This document shows positions 50,901 to 58,419 of a stretch of DNA of 64,000 bases, in pieces. Position 1 is the first letter of the stretch, and each line of letters opens with the position of its first letter. The notes below the pieces were generated by a model that saw only the letters and a program-made list of their open reading frames with translations, was not told the origin of the DNA and ran no database searches. This DNA comes from Prosthecobacter debontii. GTDB taxonomy: Bacteria > Verrucomicrobiota > Verrucomicrobiia > Verrucomicrobiales > Verrucomicrobiaceae. The position numbers and the translations under genes were made by a program. The DNA lies in contig NZ_FUYE01000007.1 of assembly GCF_900167535.1 (NCBI RefSeq), positions 186,001-250,000 of the forward strand, read 5' to 3'.

Positions 50901-51884
50901 CGAGGGCACGGATTGGGGCTGCTGGGGAACATCTGGATGTGAAGCCGATTGGGGAGTCTTTGCCGATACTTCTTTCCAAGTGCGGTATTGAGGCTTCGGA
51001 CCCGCCGCCTTTCCAGCCAGTTGGGGGAGTAACCAATTCAAGCCGTCCAGGTTATCGAGAAGGCGACCTTCGGCATCTTCAGGGGTATGATTCAGAATGC
51101 CAATCACGCCTTGGTAACCGCTGGAGGAGATCATCTTCAGCACCCGTAGATCTTCGGTCCCGACACCGAGCGGTAGGATCTTACGGCCCTTCTGATCTCC
51201 CTGAATATCCATGCCATTGAGATTCAGGCACAGGAGGTGTGGCAGCATCTTCGGCAGCAGTTTTTCCAGACGATCCAAGTGATCGTGTCCATGATGCAGG
51301 TTATACACCATGCCGATGTTGCGAATGCCTTCTGCTTTCAGTGCTTCAATGATTGCAATAGCGTTCTCGGGCTCTCCATACCAATTGCCATGGTTGTATA
51401 AAGCCACCTGACAGCCTGCTGGCGCTGCGGCTTCGCAGATAGGTTTGAGCCGCGCCACTTCTTTGACTAGACGAGCTTTTTGTTCGGCTTCATCTGAAAC
51501 AGAGATCGAGCCGCCGTTGCCATTGACCCATAGCTGCGGTTTGACTCCGTGCTTCTGAAACAGCGCTAAGGTTTGACGCGCTTCATCATTCAGTGTGGTC
51601 GGAAACCACCAGCCGAAGAGCTGAATGCCATGCTTTTTCAAGGCAGTCAGTTCATCATCCCACTGCGGCACATGCTCGGCGCGGTAATCATAGACAAATT
51701 TTCGCAGCCCCATTTTCTCCAACATGGCCGCGCGCTCCTCAGGGCCGCGCTTTTTTGCATCAAAAGGGACAATGCACCAGGCCGCGAGATTGCTGCGATC
51801 AAACAGATCATCTGCGGCGTGTGCCGTCAAAACAGATCCTGCGAGGTAGAGGAGCAGACACAAAGAAGAAATGAAGCGTGGCAT
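47964..51884 (-). CDS. Giant secreted protein: TIM-barrel-like, LamG, beta-propeller dehydrogenase-like and cupredoxin domains
   Basis: The product is 1306 residues from the ATG at 51884 (MPRFISSLCLLLYLAGSVLTA, a signal peptide); an ATG at 51905 adds seven residues. Domains in order: a sugar-isomerase-like TIM barrel (about 25-300: FGWWFPTTLNDEARQTL, VALYNHGNWYGEPENAIAII, CLNLNGMDIQG); a LamG domain (about 340-490); a large PVC-type dehydrogenase/propeller region (about 540-1130: GHDFFSDGSAAISTMTGEVW, FRNPNGIGLAPDGTVTTS, GGQCFITQGPW); and a plastocyanin/azurin-like domain (about 1200-1306) with His in VVPHNWLL and the type 1 copper set C-x4-H-x4-M in YLCTFPGHWMVMNG. The copper domain suggests electron transfer from an oxidised sugar-like substrate. 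Such modular proteins occur in PVC bacteria without known activity. Confidence 0.85.
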   Translation of the reverse strand: MPRFISSLCLLLYLAGSVLTAHAADDLFDRSNLAAWCIVPFDAKKRGPEERAAMLEKMGLRKFVYDYRAEHVPQWDDELTALKKHGIQLFGWWFPTTLNDEARQTLALFQKHGVKPQLWVNGNGGSISVSDEAEQKARLVKEVARLKPICEAAAPAGCQVALYNHGNWYGEPENAIAIIEALKAEGIRNIGMVYNLHHGHDHLDRLEKLLPKMLPHLLCLNLNGMDIQGDQKGRKILPLGVGTEDLRVLKMISSSGYQGVIGILNHTPEDAEGRLLDNLDGLNWLLPQLAGKAAGPKPQYRTWKEVSAKTPQSASHPDVPQQPQSVPSLNADFGQAMKGRLVLENKDAYRTLPISIECRVKLDSSTDFNVLVACDPKSSSDHWELYSYRGSGVFSVYLPGRGGEFKSKVNICDGKWHNLVVSIDTELVQLYVDGKSVLEQAPVPLKGEPQPGELVVGGLVEGGIGCDGIIDDLRISRGPMKPRKGELPRQRMDNTLALWDFDDLSALTVSVPDPAPFNPERKPLREADHAHWQHYVNRDRVFDYYSKQALAFMGKPLPELLPGFPGLDGGQQGHWGNQNDQVTWKDGRFAAADLGSVFSTVFKGAGLTVNKSVCVRYDDKSAVFDPETLSFPLVWTGGFVKLSDARHGFMGGGQMEGQMLTKQEGTKPADARYHGFYRHGQKVIFSYSVHGKKHLVSSPDSKDEDLAPLTQGGPSQWPQWLETKGVRDQDEPFATDTITIPFENPYGTLFFISGHDFFSDGSAAISTMTGEVWLVRGLDDSLRHVRWKRFATGLHQPLGVKILQDKLYVLGRDQITCLHDLNGDDEADFYECVTNAQETSPGGHDFITGLDADGEGSFYTASGNQGILHLKGGQAQVLATGFRNPNGIGLAPDGTVTTSVQEGDWTPTSSICMVTPAMRTLSPPAHFGANGPHQGQPVMQPLVFLPRGEDNSSGGQCFITQGPWAELKGAGNLVHFSPGAGSAFLVLRSTDPQVGGAALRIAGSFDSGAQTGRFHPKDGQLYVTGMQGWGCYTPLDGCFQRVRYTPTGKVPVPIAHEIRKNGILLRFDQPLDVDYVGKISHHFAQCWNYKYSAAYGSPEYSVRYPDTPGHDPLAISQVTLQDEGRSLFVEIPEIVPASILHLHVGVSTERSHDLFIRTGGMILTHEQRSTQKGPGNRWAKGELGREIIVEAALGLQFVQKQLTVKAGEKLTLTFKNPDVVPHNWLLAKPGSLQKLGDKVNLMITDPQGLAKHYVPESDDVLVYTDMTQPKQSFTIHFEAPQEKGDYPYLCTFPGHWMVMNGVLKVE

Positions 51885-51946
51885 GGGCTGGCTGGATGAT
51901 GGCATTCACCGTGGGGAGTTAGGAGAACAAAACGCAACACCACCCC

Positions 51947-51968
51947 GTACTTTTGTAATCAAAAGTAC
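51947..51968. promoter_or_regulatory. 22-base palindrome upstream of the giant secreted protein gene
   Basis: Arms GTACTTTTG (51947-51955) and CAAAAGTAC (51960-51968) are exact reverse complements around a TAAT spacer. The site lies 41 bases (or 62, depending on the start chosen) upstream of the gene's start codon and beyond the recA terminator. Its length, symmetry and position suggest an operator for a dimeric regulator. I do not recognise the motif. Confidence 0.55.
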
Positions 51969-52001
51969 AGGAGTTTTCTGCTATTCCCTTTAACCCAAAC
52001 A

Positions 52002-52034
52002 AAAAGGCTTCCTGATTGATTCAGGAAGCCTTTT
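52002..52034 (-). terminator. Factor-independent terminator of recA
   Basis: AAAAGGCTTCCTGA (52002-52015) pairs perfectly over 14 bases with TCAGGAAGCCTTTT (52021-52034), loop TTGAT. Read on the recA strand, the stem ends in a run of T (complement of 52001-52005). It begins 47 bases after the recA stop. Confidence 0.85.
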
Positions 52035-52080
52035 GTTGAGGGTATGCACCCAAGCTAAAGCCTCGAGCAAAGGCGTTTGT

Positions 52081-53178
<1,098 letters not shown>

Positions 53179-53194
53179 GAGAGGATCAAATAGA

Positions 53195-53208
53195 TGTTCT
53201 GGCGAACA
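53195..53208. promoter_or_regulatory. LexA (SOS) operator upstream of recA
   Basis: TGTTC (53195-53199), four bases, GAACA (53204-53208): a perfect inverted repeat 16 bases before the recA start codon. A possible -10 element (TAAAAT on the recA strand, 53217-53222) lies just upstream of it. I recall TGTTC-N4-GAACA as the LexA motif described for Verrucomicrobia; I give that from memory. Binding here would block transcription start of recA. Confidence 0.8.
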
Positions 53209-53360
53209 GTTGGAGCATTTTAAGCGTATCGTAAAGCAGTTTTACCAAAAACTCGGGATTTTAAGCAGCAAGCGTGTGAAGAAACAAGCAGTCAGAAAGG
53301 TCATCGGTAGGAACCGTTGGCGAAGTTGCAAATTAGGCGTAGTCTCCGCCGCGATCCCCT

Positions 53361-54743
53361 ATGTCAGAACCTCTGCCATCTTCCGCCGTCGGTGCTACGA
53401 CATGGCGGCTGACAGGCTCTCCCGAGCTTTTAGCGGGTGAGCAAGTGGCAACGCCTACCTTGAGGAGGTCGTTGTTGCTCGCGAATATGGCGGGTTATCT
53501 CGGGGGGTATTTCGTTTTGCACAATCAATGGCTCCAGCTTGCTTGGGGGTTAATCTTGGCGGTTTTGTGGCTCCTGGCTGGTGGTCATGAAGATGTCAGT
53601 GAGGCTCTGCGCAAAGATCGCTGGATGCAGGGGGTGGTCGTGGTGGGTTTAGCACTTCTCTTGCGTAGCACTTTTCTTGATTCCCCAGGCAAATCCCCTT
53701 CTGCTATTTGGGTGGGCTGGGGAAACAGTTTTTTGCTCCTGGGCTTTCTACTGACGTTGTGGCAAGTGGCCCGTTTACCTGGGGTGATTCTCAGTCTGGG
53801 ACGTCCCCTGGTCGCCATGGCGGCGGTGGCGGCTTGCGGCAGTTTGGTGGGATTTTATACCATTCATCCTGAGGGAGTCTTTGGAGCTAGCCTGCGGAAC
53901 TGCCTCGTTTATGGAGGATGGAATTCGGTATGCTCAGGGCTGACCTTTGGCTTCGCCCTCTGCTGGGCCATTGGGGCATGGGACACCCAACGGGAGCATT
54001 CTAATCCTAAACGCTGGATTTTAGCCGTGCTGCCTTTGTACGTTGCGACGCTGCTGACACTCAGTCGTGGCGCGCTGATGGCTTTGGTGTGGGGTCATCT
54101 GGCCCTGTTGATCGCCGTGGGTTGGCGCCAAGCGAAACGCCCACTGATTCTACTGGTCTCTGTGTTGTGTCTCTTTCAGGCATTTGCTCCGGTGCTTTCC
54201 TTCTTGGCGGCCAAGGATGCCTCCAATCGCCTGGGTATTGTCGATGCTCAGACAGCCGTCGCTCAATATGGAGATGGGGTCGTCAAGGCCAACCCTATCA
54301 AGGCAGCCATGGAGCGCTCTGATAACGGACGTTTTTTGATTTATGGCGCAGTCCTCCACAGCCTCAGCTCTTGGCAAGATTGGCTGGTTGGGAAGGGGAT
54401 GTGGGCCGATAACGATTGCTGGTCTTGCTCTTTACACTGGTATCCAGAACATACTCACGGGGTGTTTTGGGACACCTTGGTGCATGGTGGTCTTTTGGCG
54501 CTGCTGGCGCTGATGAGCTTGGTCGTGTGGGCACTCCATCGCGCTTATCATCTGGCCCGGAGAGGGGAGTCCCTGTGGGTCTTGCTGGCGGGTTTTGGTC
54601 TCGGAGGACTACTGTTCGATGGTGACAGCGTGTGGAAGCTGATGAGTGTGGCTCGTTACGAGCCCTTGCTATTTTGGACTCCGCTCGTGATCGCTTCGGC
54701 GCGGTTCACACAGTTGGTTGAGCGGCGGCCTCTCCGCGTCTGA
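53361..54743 (+). CDS. O-antigen ligase/polymerase-like membrane protein
   Basis: The 460-residue protein has about eleven membrane helices with the layout of Wzy/WaaL (O-antigen ligase family): a first half of closely spaced helices, the LLTLSRGALMALVWG segment typical of the family core, then a large periplasmic loop (about residues 285-365) containing NGRFLIYGAVLHSLSSWQDW, VGKG and HTHGVFWDTLVHGG. In this family Arg and His residues of that loop act in glycan transfer. The likely role is attaching or polymerising a surface polysaccharide, which fits lpxK in the same window. Its 3' end overlaps the convergent VanZ gene by 38 bases. Confidence 0.8.
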   Translation: MSEPLPSSAVGATTWRLTGSPELLAGEQVATPTLRRSLLLANMAGYLGGYFVLHNQWLQLAWGLILAVLWLLAGGHEDVSEALRKDRWMQGVVVVGLALLLRSTFLDSPGKSPSAIWVGWGNSFLLLGFLLTLWQVARLPGVILSLGRPLVAMAAVAACGSLVGFYTIHPEGVFGASLRNCLVYGGWNSVCSGLTFGFALCWAIGAWDTQREHSNPKRWILAVLPLYVATLLTLSRGALMALVWGHLALLIAVGWRQAKRPLILLVSVLCLFQAFAPVLSFLAAKDASNRLGIVDAQTAVAQYGDGVVKANPIKAAMERSDNGRFLIYGAVLHSLSSWQDWLVGKGMWADNDCWSCSLHWYPEHTHGVFWDTLVHGGLLALLALMSLVVWALHRAYHLARRGESLWVLLAGFGLGGLLFDGDSVWKLMSVARYEPLLFWTPLVIASARFTQLVERRPLRV

Positions 54744-55146
54744 GCCAGGAAAAGAGCACCCAAGCCAAAAGAGCTCCGGCACCTGCACCGGTCAGGTCGG
54801 CCAGCCAATCCCCCACATCATTGCCACTACGACCTGGGGTATAAGTCTGATGGTATTCGTCCAGAGCCCCGATCACGATGCCAAATGCTGTGCCGAGCAT
54901 CCACCAACGCCAACGGCGTGGAAGCGGAGTGAGCACCCCTAGGCGGGCGGCTGAAAAACAAAAGCCTCCTCCACTGAAATAAAGGAAGTGCATGACTTTG
55001 TCCTGATACGGGATCTCAGGCCCCGGGGGTAAAGTGCTACGGGCTGAAAGCAAGAACAGTATCAGAGCCCATGCAATTAACCCGAACCACCAGATCCCCG
55101 TGTAAGACGCCAATCTGGCGATGAAACCCTTGAATCCTGAGGTCAT
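54706..55146 (-). CDS. VanZ-family membrane protein
   Basis: The 146-residue protein has four membrane helices and the VanZ-like pattern: a Ser/Arg turn after helix 1 (FLLSARSTLPPGPEIPYQD), KVMHFLYFSGGGF, then DEYHQTYTPGRSGNDVGDWLADLTGAGAG, where the E/Q/R residues are the family hallmark. VanZ proteins are small and mostly uncharacterised; some affect teicoplanin resistance or surface glycans. It converges with the O-antigen ligase-like gene, with overlapping 3' ends. Confidence 0.85.
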   Translation of the reverse strand: MTSGFKGFIARLASYTGIWWFGLIAWALILFLLSARSTLPPGPEIPYQDKVMHFLYFSGGGFCFSAARLGVLTPLPRRWRWWMLGTAFGIVIGALDEYHQTYTPGRSGNDVGDWLADLTGAGAGALLAWVLFSWLRRGEAAAQPTV

Positions 55147-55150
55147 GGCA

Positions 55151-55474
55151 TCATTCGCGCATTTCCTGCTCCATCCGCTCGCTAAGCCACTGCTTGATCA
55201 TGCTCTGGTAGTTCAGATAGCGCCTGCGGGCGATACGCTTGATACGGCTGAGCATGCGGGGATCAAACCGCAGCGTGATGGTCGTGGATTCCCGCACATC
55301 GCTGCGGTGAATGGACATCTGCATCAGACGAGGATCCACCTGATGGCGTTCCCAAAAGAGGCCTTCTGCTTCTTCATTTTCAAAAGACGGCACCTCATTC
55401 CAGGTGTGAATGGCGGGAAGCTCATCACTGAACCGGGGGATCTGGGTGGTCTCAGACTTGTTTCGTGGTTCCAT
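55151..55474 (-). CDS. BrnA-like antitoxin
   Basis: The 107-residue product has an acidic N-terminal region (ENEEAEGLFWERHQVDP) and a C-terminal ribbon-helix-helix-type segment (TTITLRFDPRMLSRIKRIARRRYLNYQSMIKQWLSERM). This is the order seen in BrnA/CopG-like antitoxins: the N-terminal part clasps the toxin and the C-terminal part binds the promoter. It starts two bases after the stop of the toxin-like gene, in the order toxin then antitoxin as in BrnT/BrnA systems. Repression of its own operon is expected from the family. Confidence 0.75.
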   Translation of the reverse strand: MEPRNKSETTQIPRFSDELPAIHTWNEVPSFENEEAEGLFWERHQVDPRLMQMSIHRSDVRESTTITLRFDPRMLSRIKRIARRRYLNYQSMIKQWLSERMEQEMRE

Positions 55475-55476
55475 GG

Positions 55477-55755
55477 TTACATATCCTCCGCTTTTTTACG
55501 CTCAAAGAAATCGGCTTCCGTGTGGGTCATGTCCCGGGCGTAGATCACTCGGTAACGTTTCCCGTCGGTCCAAAAAACACTGAAGACCGCCCGGCCACTG
55601 AGGGCCTTGCCCAGATTATAATAGCGGGCATTGGTGCCGTCGCCGTTGTCTTCCGGCAGGAGCTTGAGAGAAAAGGGATCTTCGAAGGACTCCTCAATAT
55701 CCTTGGGAGGCAGTTTCGTCAGGTCGAAGGCAACGCCAAGCCAGTCAAAGTCCAT
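55477..55755 (-). CDS. BrnT-like toxin
   Basis: The 92-residue product has the BrnT fold pattern: FDWLGVAFDLTKLPPKDIEESFEDPFSL at the start, a central strand (RYYNLGKALSGRAVFSVFWTDGKRYRVIYARDMTHTEADFFE) and a short C-terminal helix. BrnT toxins are RelE-like ribonucleases that stop translation under stress; the antitoxin is encoded immediately downstream. The gene is intact. It is followed by the antitoxin and preceded by a glyoxalase-type gene on the same strand. Confidence 0.75.
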   Translation of the reverse strand: MDFDWLGVAFDLTKLPPKDIEESFEDPFSLKLLPEDNGDGTNARYYNLGKALSGRAVFSVFWTDGKRYRVIYARDMTHTEADFFERKKAEDM

Positions 55756-55805
55756 AATCTGTAGAGTTAAATGTTCAACGTCACTGAGCCGCAGCTTTCG
55801 CGTGC

Positions 55806-56183
55806 TTATTTACGATACTGGATCAGTTCGATCTCGTAACCCTCGGGCGCATCAATGAAAGCAAAAGTGCCGCTGGAACTTTCCGTAGGACCATCCGAGA
55901 GCGGATAGCCTTTCTCAGCAGCGTGTTTGGCAAAGGCTTCCAGGTCTTCGACCTCAAAAGCTAAATGCGTGAGATCACTGCAAAAAGATACCGGGCCGCT
56001 GGCCGGATAGGAGCAGATTTCGATCAACTCGTCGCTATTGGGGGTTTTCAGAAAGACCAATTCAGAGCCTCGCGGCGACTTGTGCCGCTTGATCTCCTCC
56101 AGGCCAAGCACGTCTGTGTAAAACGTGATCGTCTTTTCCAAGTCGTTTACGCGATAACGGGTGTGGAGAAGTTTGGTGACCAT
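55806..56183 (-). CDS. Glyoxalase/VOC-family metalloenzyme
   Basis: The 125-residue protein has the vicinal-oxygen-chelate fold with metal ligands in the glyoxalase I pattern: His7 (LLHTRYRV), Glu55 (ELIEICSY), His73 (LTHLAFEV) and Glu119 (YEIELIQ). VOC enzymes of this size include lactoylglutathione lyase, which detoxifies methylglyoxal, but several other activities share the motif. It lies upstream of the toxin-antitoxin pair and may not be functionally tied to it. Confidence 0.85.
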   Translation of the reverse strand: MVTKLLHTRYRVNDLEKTITFYTDVLGLEEIKRHKSPRGSELVFLKTPNSDELIEICSYPASGPVSFCSDLTHLAFEVEDLEAFAKHAAEKGYPLSDGPTESSSGTFAFIDAPEGYEIELIQYRK

Positions 56184-56294
56184 AATTCTCGCACATCATG
56201 GGGCACGCCCTCCCCCAAGGCAACAGGGGTTTAATCCGCCAGATGGTTTTAGATGTATCTAAACTTCAGGCTTAGAGGGATAGAGGGCGCCAAC

Positions 56295-56780
56295 TCAATC
56301 TACAACGATGGGGATGAACATTGGCGTGGAGGACGGGGAGGGATCTCGTGTGACTTGTTTGGTCGCCTGACTCGTTGCAACCGTTTTCCCATTCTCAGTC
56401 ACCAGAAATGCTATGTCTTTCATACCAACAGCCAAGTCGATTTGATAAGAGGCGTCTCTACGGACGACAAAATCTAGATGACCGCTGGCCCCGACCCCAC
56501 GCCCACTTCGTGCCTGAACAAATAAATGCACTGGTCCTGGATGCAGACGGTAGCTAAAGATGGACTTAAGCAGCGAAGACTGAACAGGAGGAGTCTTACC
56601 ATTGATTTCAATGACCTGAAGGGATGGAACCGCTGAGAGGTAGTTTTTGGTTCCATTGTAGGTCAGCACCGCATGGGGCTGCTGAGTTGAAGGCTGAGCG
56701 TAAAAGCCCACAGGTGTTGAACAACCTAGAATCGACAGAACACAGGTCAAAGTTGTCAGGCGAAAAATCAGATGCGTCAT
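56295..56780 (-). CDS. Small lipoprotein, hypothetical
   Basis: From the ATG at 56780 (MTHLIFRLTTLTCVLSILGC) the product is 161 residues with lipobox L-G-C at about residue 20. The mature part is beta-rich, for example AVLTYNGTKNYLSAVPSLQV and ASYQIDLAVGMKDIAFLV, and ends in a Ser/Pro/Thr-rich tail. No known domain is visible. It is followed on the same strand, after a short gap, by the glyoxalase gene and preceded by another lipoprotein gene; all are AT-richer than their neighbours. Confidence 0.62.
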   Translation of the reverse strand: MTHLIFRLTTLTCVLSILGCSTPVGFYAQPSTQQPHAVLTYNGTKNYLSAVPSLQVIEINGKTPPVQSSLLKSIFSYRLHPGPVHLFVQARSGRGVGASGHLDFVVRRDASYQIDLAVGMKDIAFLVTENGKTVATSQATKQVTRDPSPSSTPMFIPIVVD

Positions 56781-56825
56781 GGGATCGATCAATTTGATGG
56801 GCGATTTGAAGTGCTCAGGGAAGGA

Positions 56826-57293
56826 TCATTGGAGGCTCTGTTGGAGGGATTTGAGAGCTCTCATACGTTTAATCTCACCTTGTGCAGAATTAGGAATGGG
56901 TTGCGGTGCGGGAGGTGGATCGCCGTAGACAGAAAGTCCTTTTTGCCCTGCAAACCGATACATTTTATTTTGGTGCAAGTAAAACATCTCCAAGATGGGG
57001 AACCTCAGAAACTGGTTGGTTTCTCGAATGAAATCAGGAGTCCCTTCCGCATCTATCACAGACCTGACTTGGTGGGATGCTTTTTGATAAATGCAAAGTC
57101 GCTCATAGCCTAGTGATTGGGGCATACTCGCAACCACTTGCAATTGCCCACTAACCTCCAGTAAAGTATCGTCAATCATTGAAGTTTCGACCCATTGTTG
57201 TTTCACCGAACCGGGAAACTTTTGTACTTCCGTAACACAGCTTGAAAAGAAAAGCAGGCCGATTGGGATTAGGAAATAAAGGGGGCTGAACAT
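56826..57293 (-). CDS. Small lipoprotein, hypothetical
   Basis: From the ATG at 57293 (MFSPLYFLIPIGLLFFSSC) the product is 155 residues with a lipobox S-S-C at residue 19; an upstream ATG at 57329 adds residues before the leader. The mature part includes GSVKQQWVETSMIDDTLLEV and DFIRETNQFLRFPILEMFYL, then a Pro-rich stretch (DPPPAPQPIPN). No family is recognised. Upstream lies 219 bases of non-coding DNA before the divergent C39-like gene. Confidence 0.6.
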   Translation of the reverse strand: MFSPLYFLIPIGLLFFSSCVTEVQKFPGSVKQQWVETSMIDDTLLEVSGQLQVVASMPQSLGYERLCIYQKASHQVRSVIDAEGTPDFIRETNQFLRFPILEMFYLHQNKMYRFAGQKGLSVYGDPPPAPQPIPNSAQGEIKRMRALKSLQQSLQ

Positions 57294-57512
57294 CTGCGAT
57301 GGATAAGCATAGTTTAATAGACTGGGCAATTTCGATTAACACCGCGAAGGCGCAACCCTGATCATCGTGCGACTTGGACTCGTTTAGGCGAGAAATGCCA
57401 GAGACGGCTTTTCGATATCAGGTCTCTTTAAATCCGGAGGCCTCGATTAAACCGAGAAAAGTTGTGCGAGGTGCACGGAATCGTGGATTGCTTGCTCCTC
57501 GCTAAAACCGCG

Positions 57513-58352
57513 ATGATTACCTTCATCTACCCGATTCTGTTACGCACATTTTTCATCGTGATTCTGGCTCTGATCGCAGGAAAACTCGGTTCGTGGTTAG
57601 GGGCCAAAAAGGATCGTCGCCTCGGCATCGGAGCCTGCCTCGCTTCCTTGGGGGCGCTTTTGATCGTGGGGGTGGGGTTGAATGTGCGGAGGCTCTATTT
57701 TGAGTTTCCTTGGTCCGTCGTTTTGATGGGGCAACGCAAGTGGATCGTGCTGGCCATCATCCTGCCCTTTTTGATTCGCCTCCTCACAGGTTTTGTGGAA
57801 TCTGCCAAGCTGCGTCAGTTACTCACCGTTTTATTCTGGATTTGTCTATTTCGCACAGCGGTCATGCCCTTTGCGGCCCCCCTGGTCAGTCTCCATGAGT
57901 TGCATCAAATCGGCACGGTGGTGGATGATGACGGCGTCTGCCTCCAGCGCACCCCCTACAATTGCGGTCCCGCTGCATCGGTGACGGCACTGCGAGTGCT
58001 TGGGCTCCAGGCCGAAGAGGGGCCGCTGGCGATTTCGTTAGGATCATCCGCCCTGACGGGGACGCCCGATGATGTCCTGGCAGCCGGGCTGCTCCGTTCT
58101 TATCGGGGCCAAGGGTTGGTCGTGGAGCATCGCTATCTGGAGTCGCTCCCCAACATGAGTGATTGGCCGGTCTGGATCGCGGTGATTCGGCATCAACCTT
58201 TTGTGGATCACTTCGTGACTGTCCTGAAGGTGGGAGCCGATCACATCACGCTCGGAGATCCAGCTTATGGGTTGCGCACGGTGACCCGGGCGGAGTTTGA
58301 AAAGACCTGGCGTCATGCAGCGATTTTGCTACGCCGGACACCGACTCCCTAG
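57513..58352 (+). CDS. Membrane-anchored C39-like cysteine peptidase
   Basis: The 279-residue protein from the ATG at 57513 begins with three or four membrane helices (residues 1-125). The C-terminal domain has the C39 peptidase triad pattern: Cys151 in LQRTPYNCGPAA, His233 in FVDHFVTVLKV and Asp249 in LGDPAYG. C39 domains usually trim Gly-Gly leaders of exported peptides inside ABC transporters; stand-alone membrane-bound versions may degrade or mature surface proteins. No ABC domain is fused and no transporter gene adjoins. The start at 57462 adds 17 unlikely residues. Confidence 0.78.
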   Translation: MITFIYPILLRTFFIVILALIAGKLGSWLGAKKDRRLGIGACLASLGALLIVGVGLNVRRLYFEFPWSVVLMGQRKWIVLAIILPFLIRLLTGFVESAKLRQLLTVLFWICLFRTAVMPFAAPLVSLHELHQIGTVVDDDGVCLQRTPYNCGPAASVTALRVLGLQAEEGPLAISLGSSALTGTPDDVLAAGLLRSYRGQGLVVEHRYLESLPNMSDWPVWIAVIRHQPFVDHFVTVLKVGADHITLGDPAYGLRTVTRAEFEKTWRHAAILLRRTPTP

Positions 58353-58419
58353 TTTTTGCCATTGCTGCCCGGCGCTGTGCCTGCCAAAGATGCGCCAGTT
58401 TCCATCCCACCCAACCATC

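Noticed and set aside
55477-57293. A defence island around the toxin-antitoxin pair
   Set aside because: The neighbours are a VOC enzyme and small lipoproteins; no restriction, CRISPR, nuclease or other defence gene is present.
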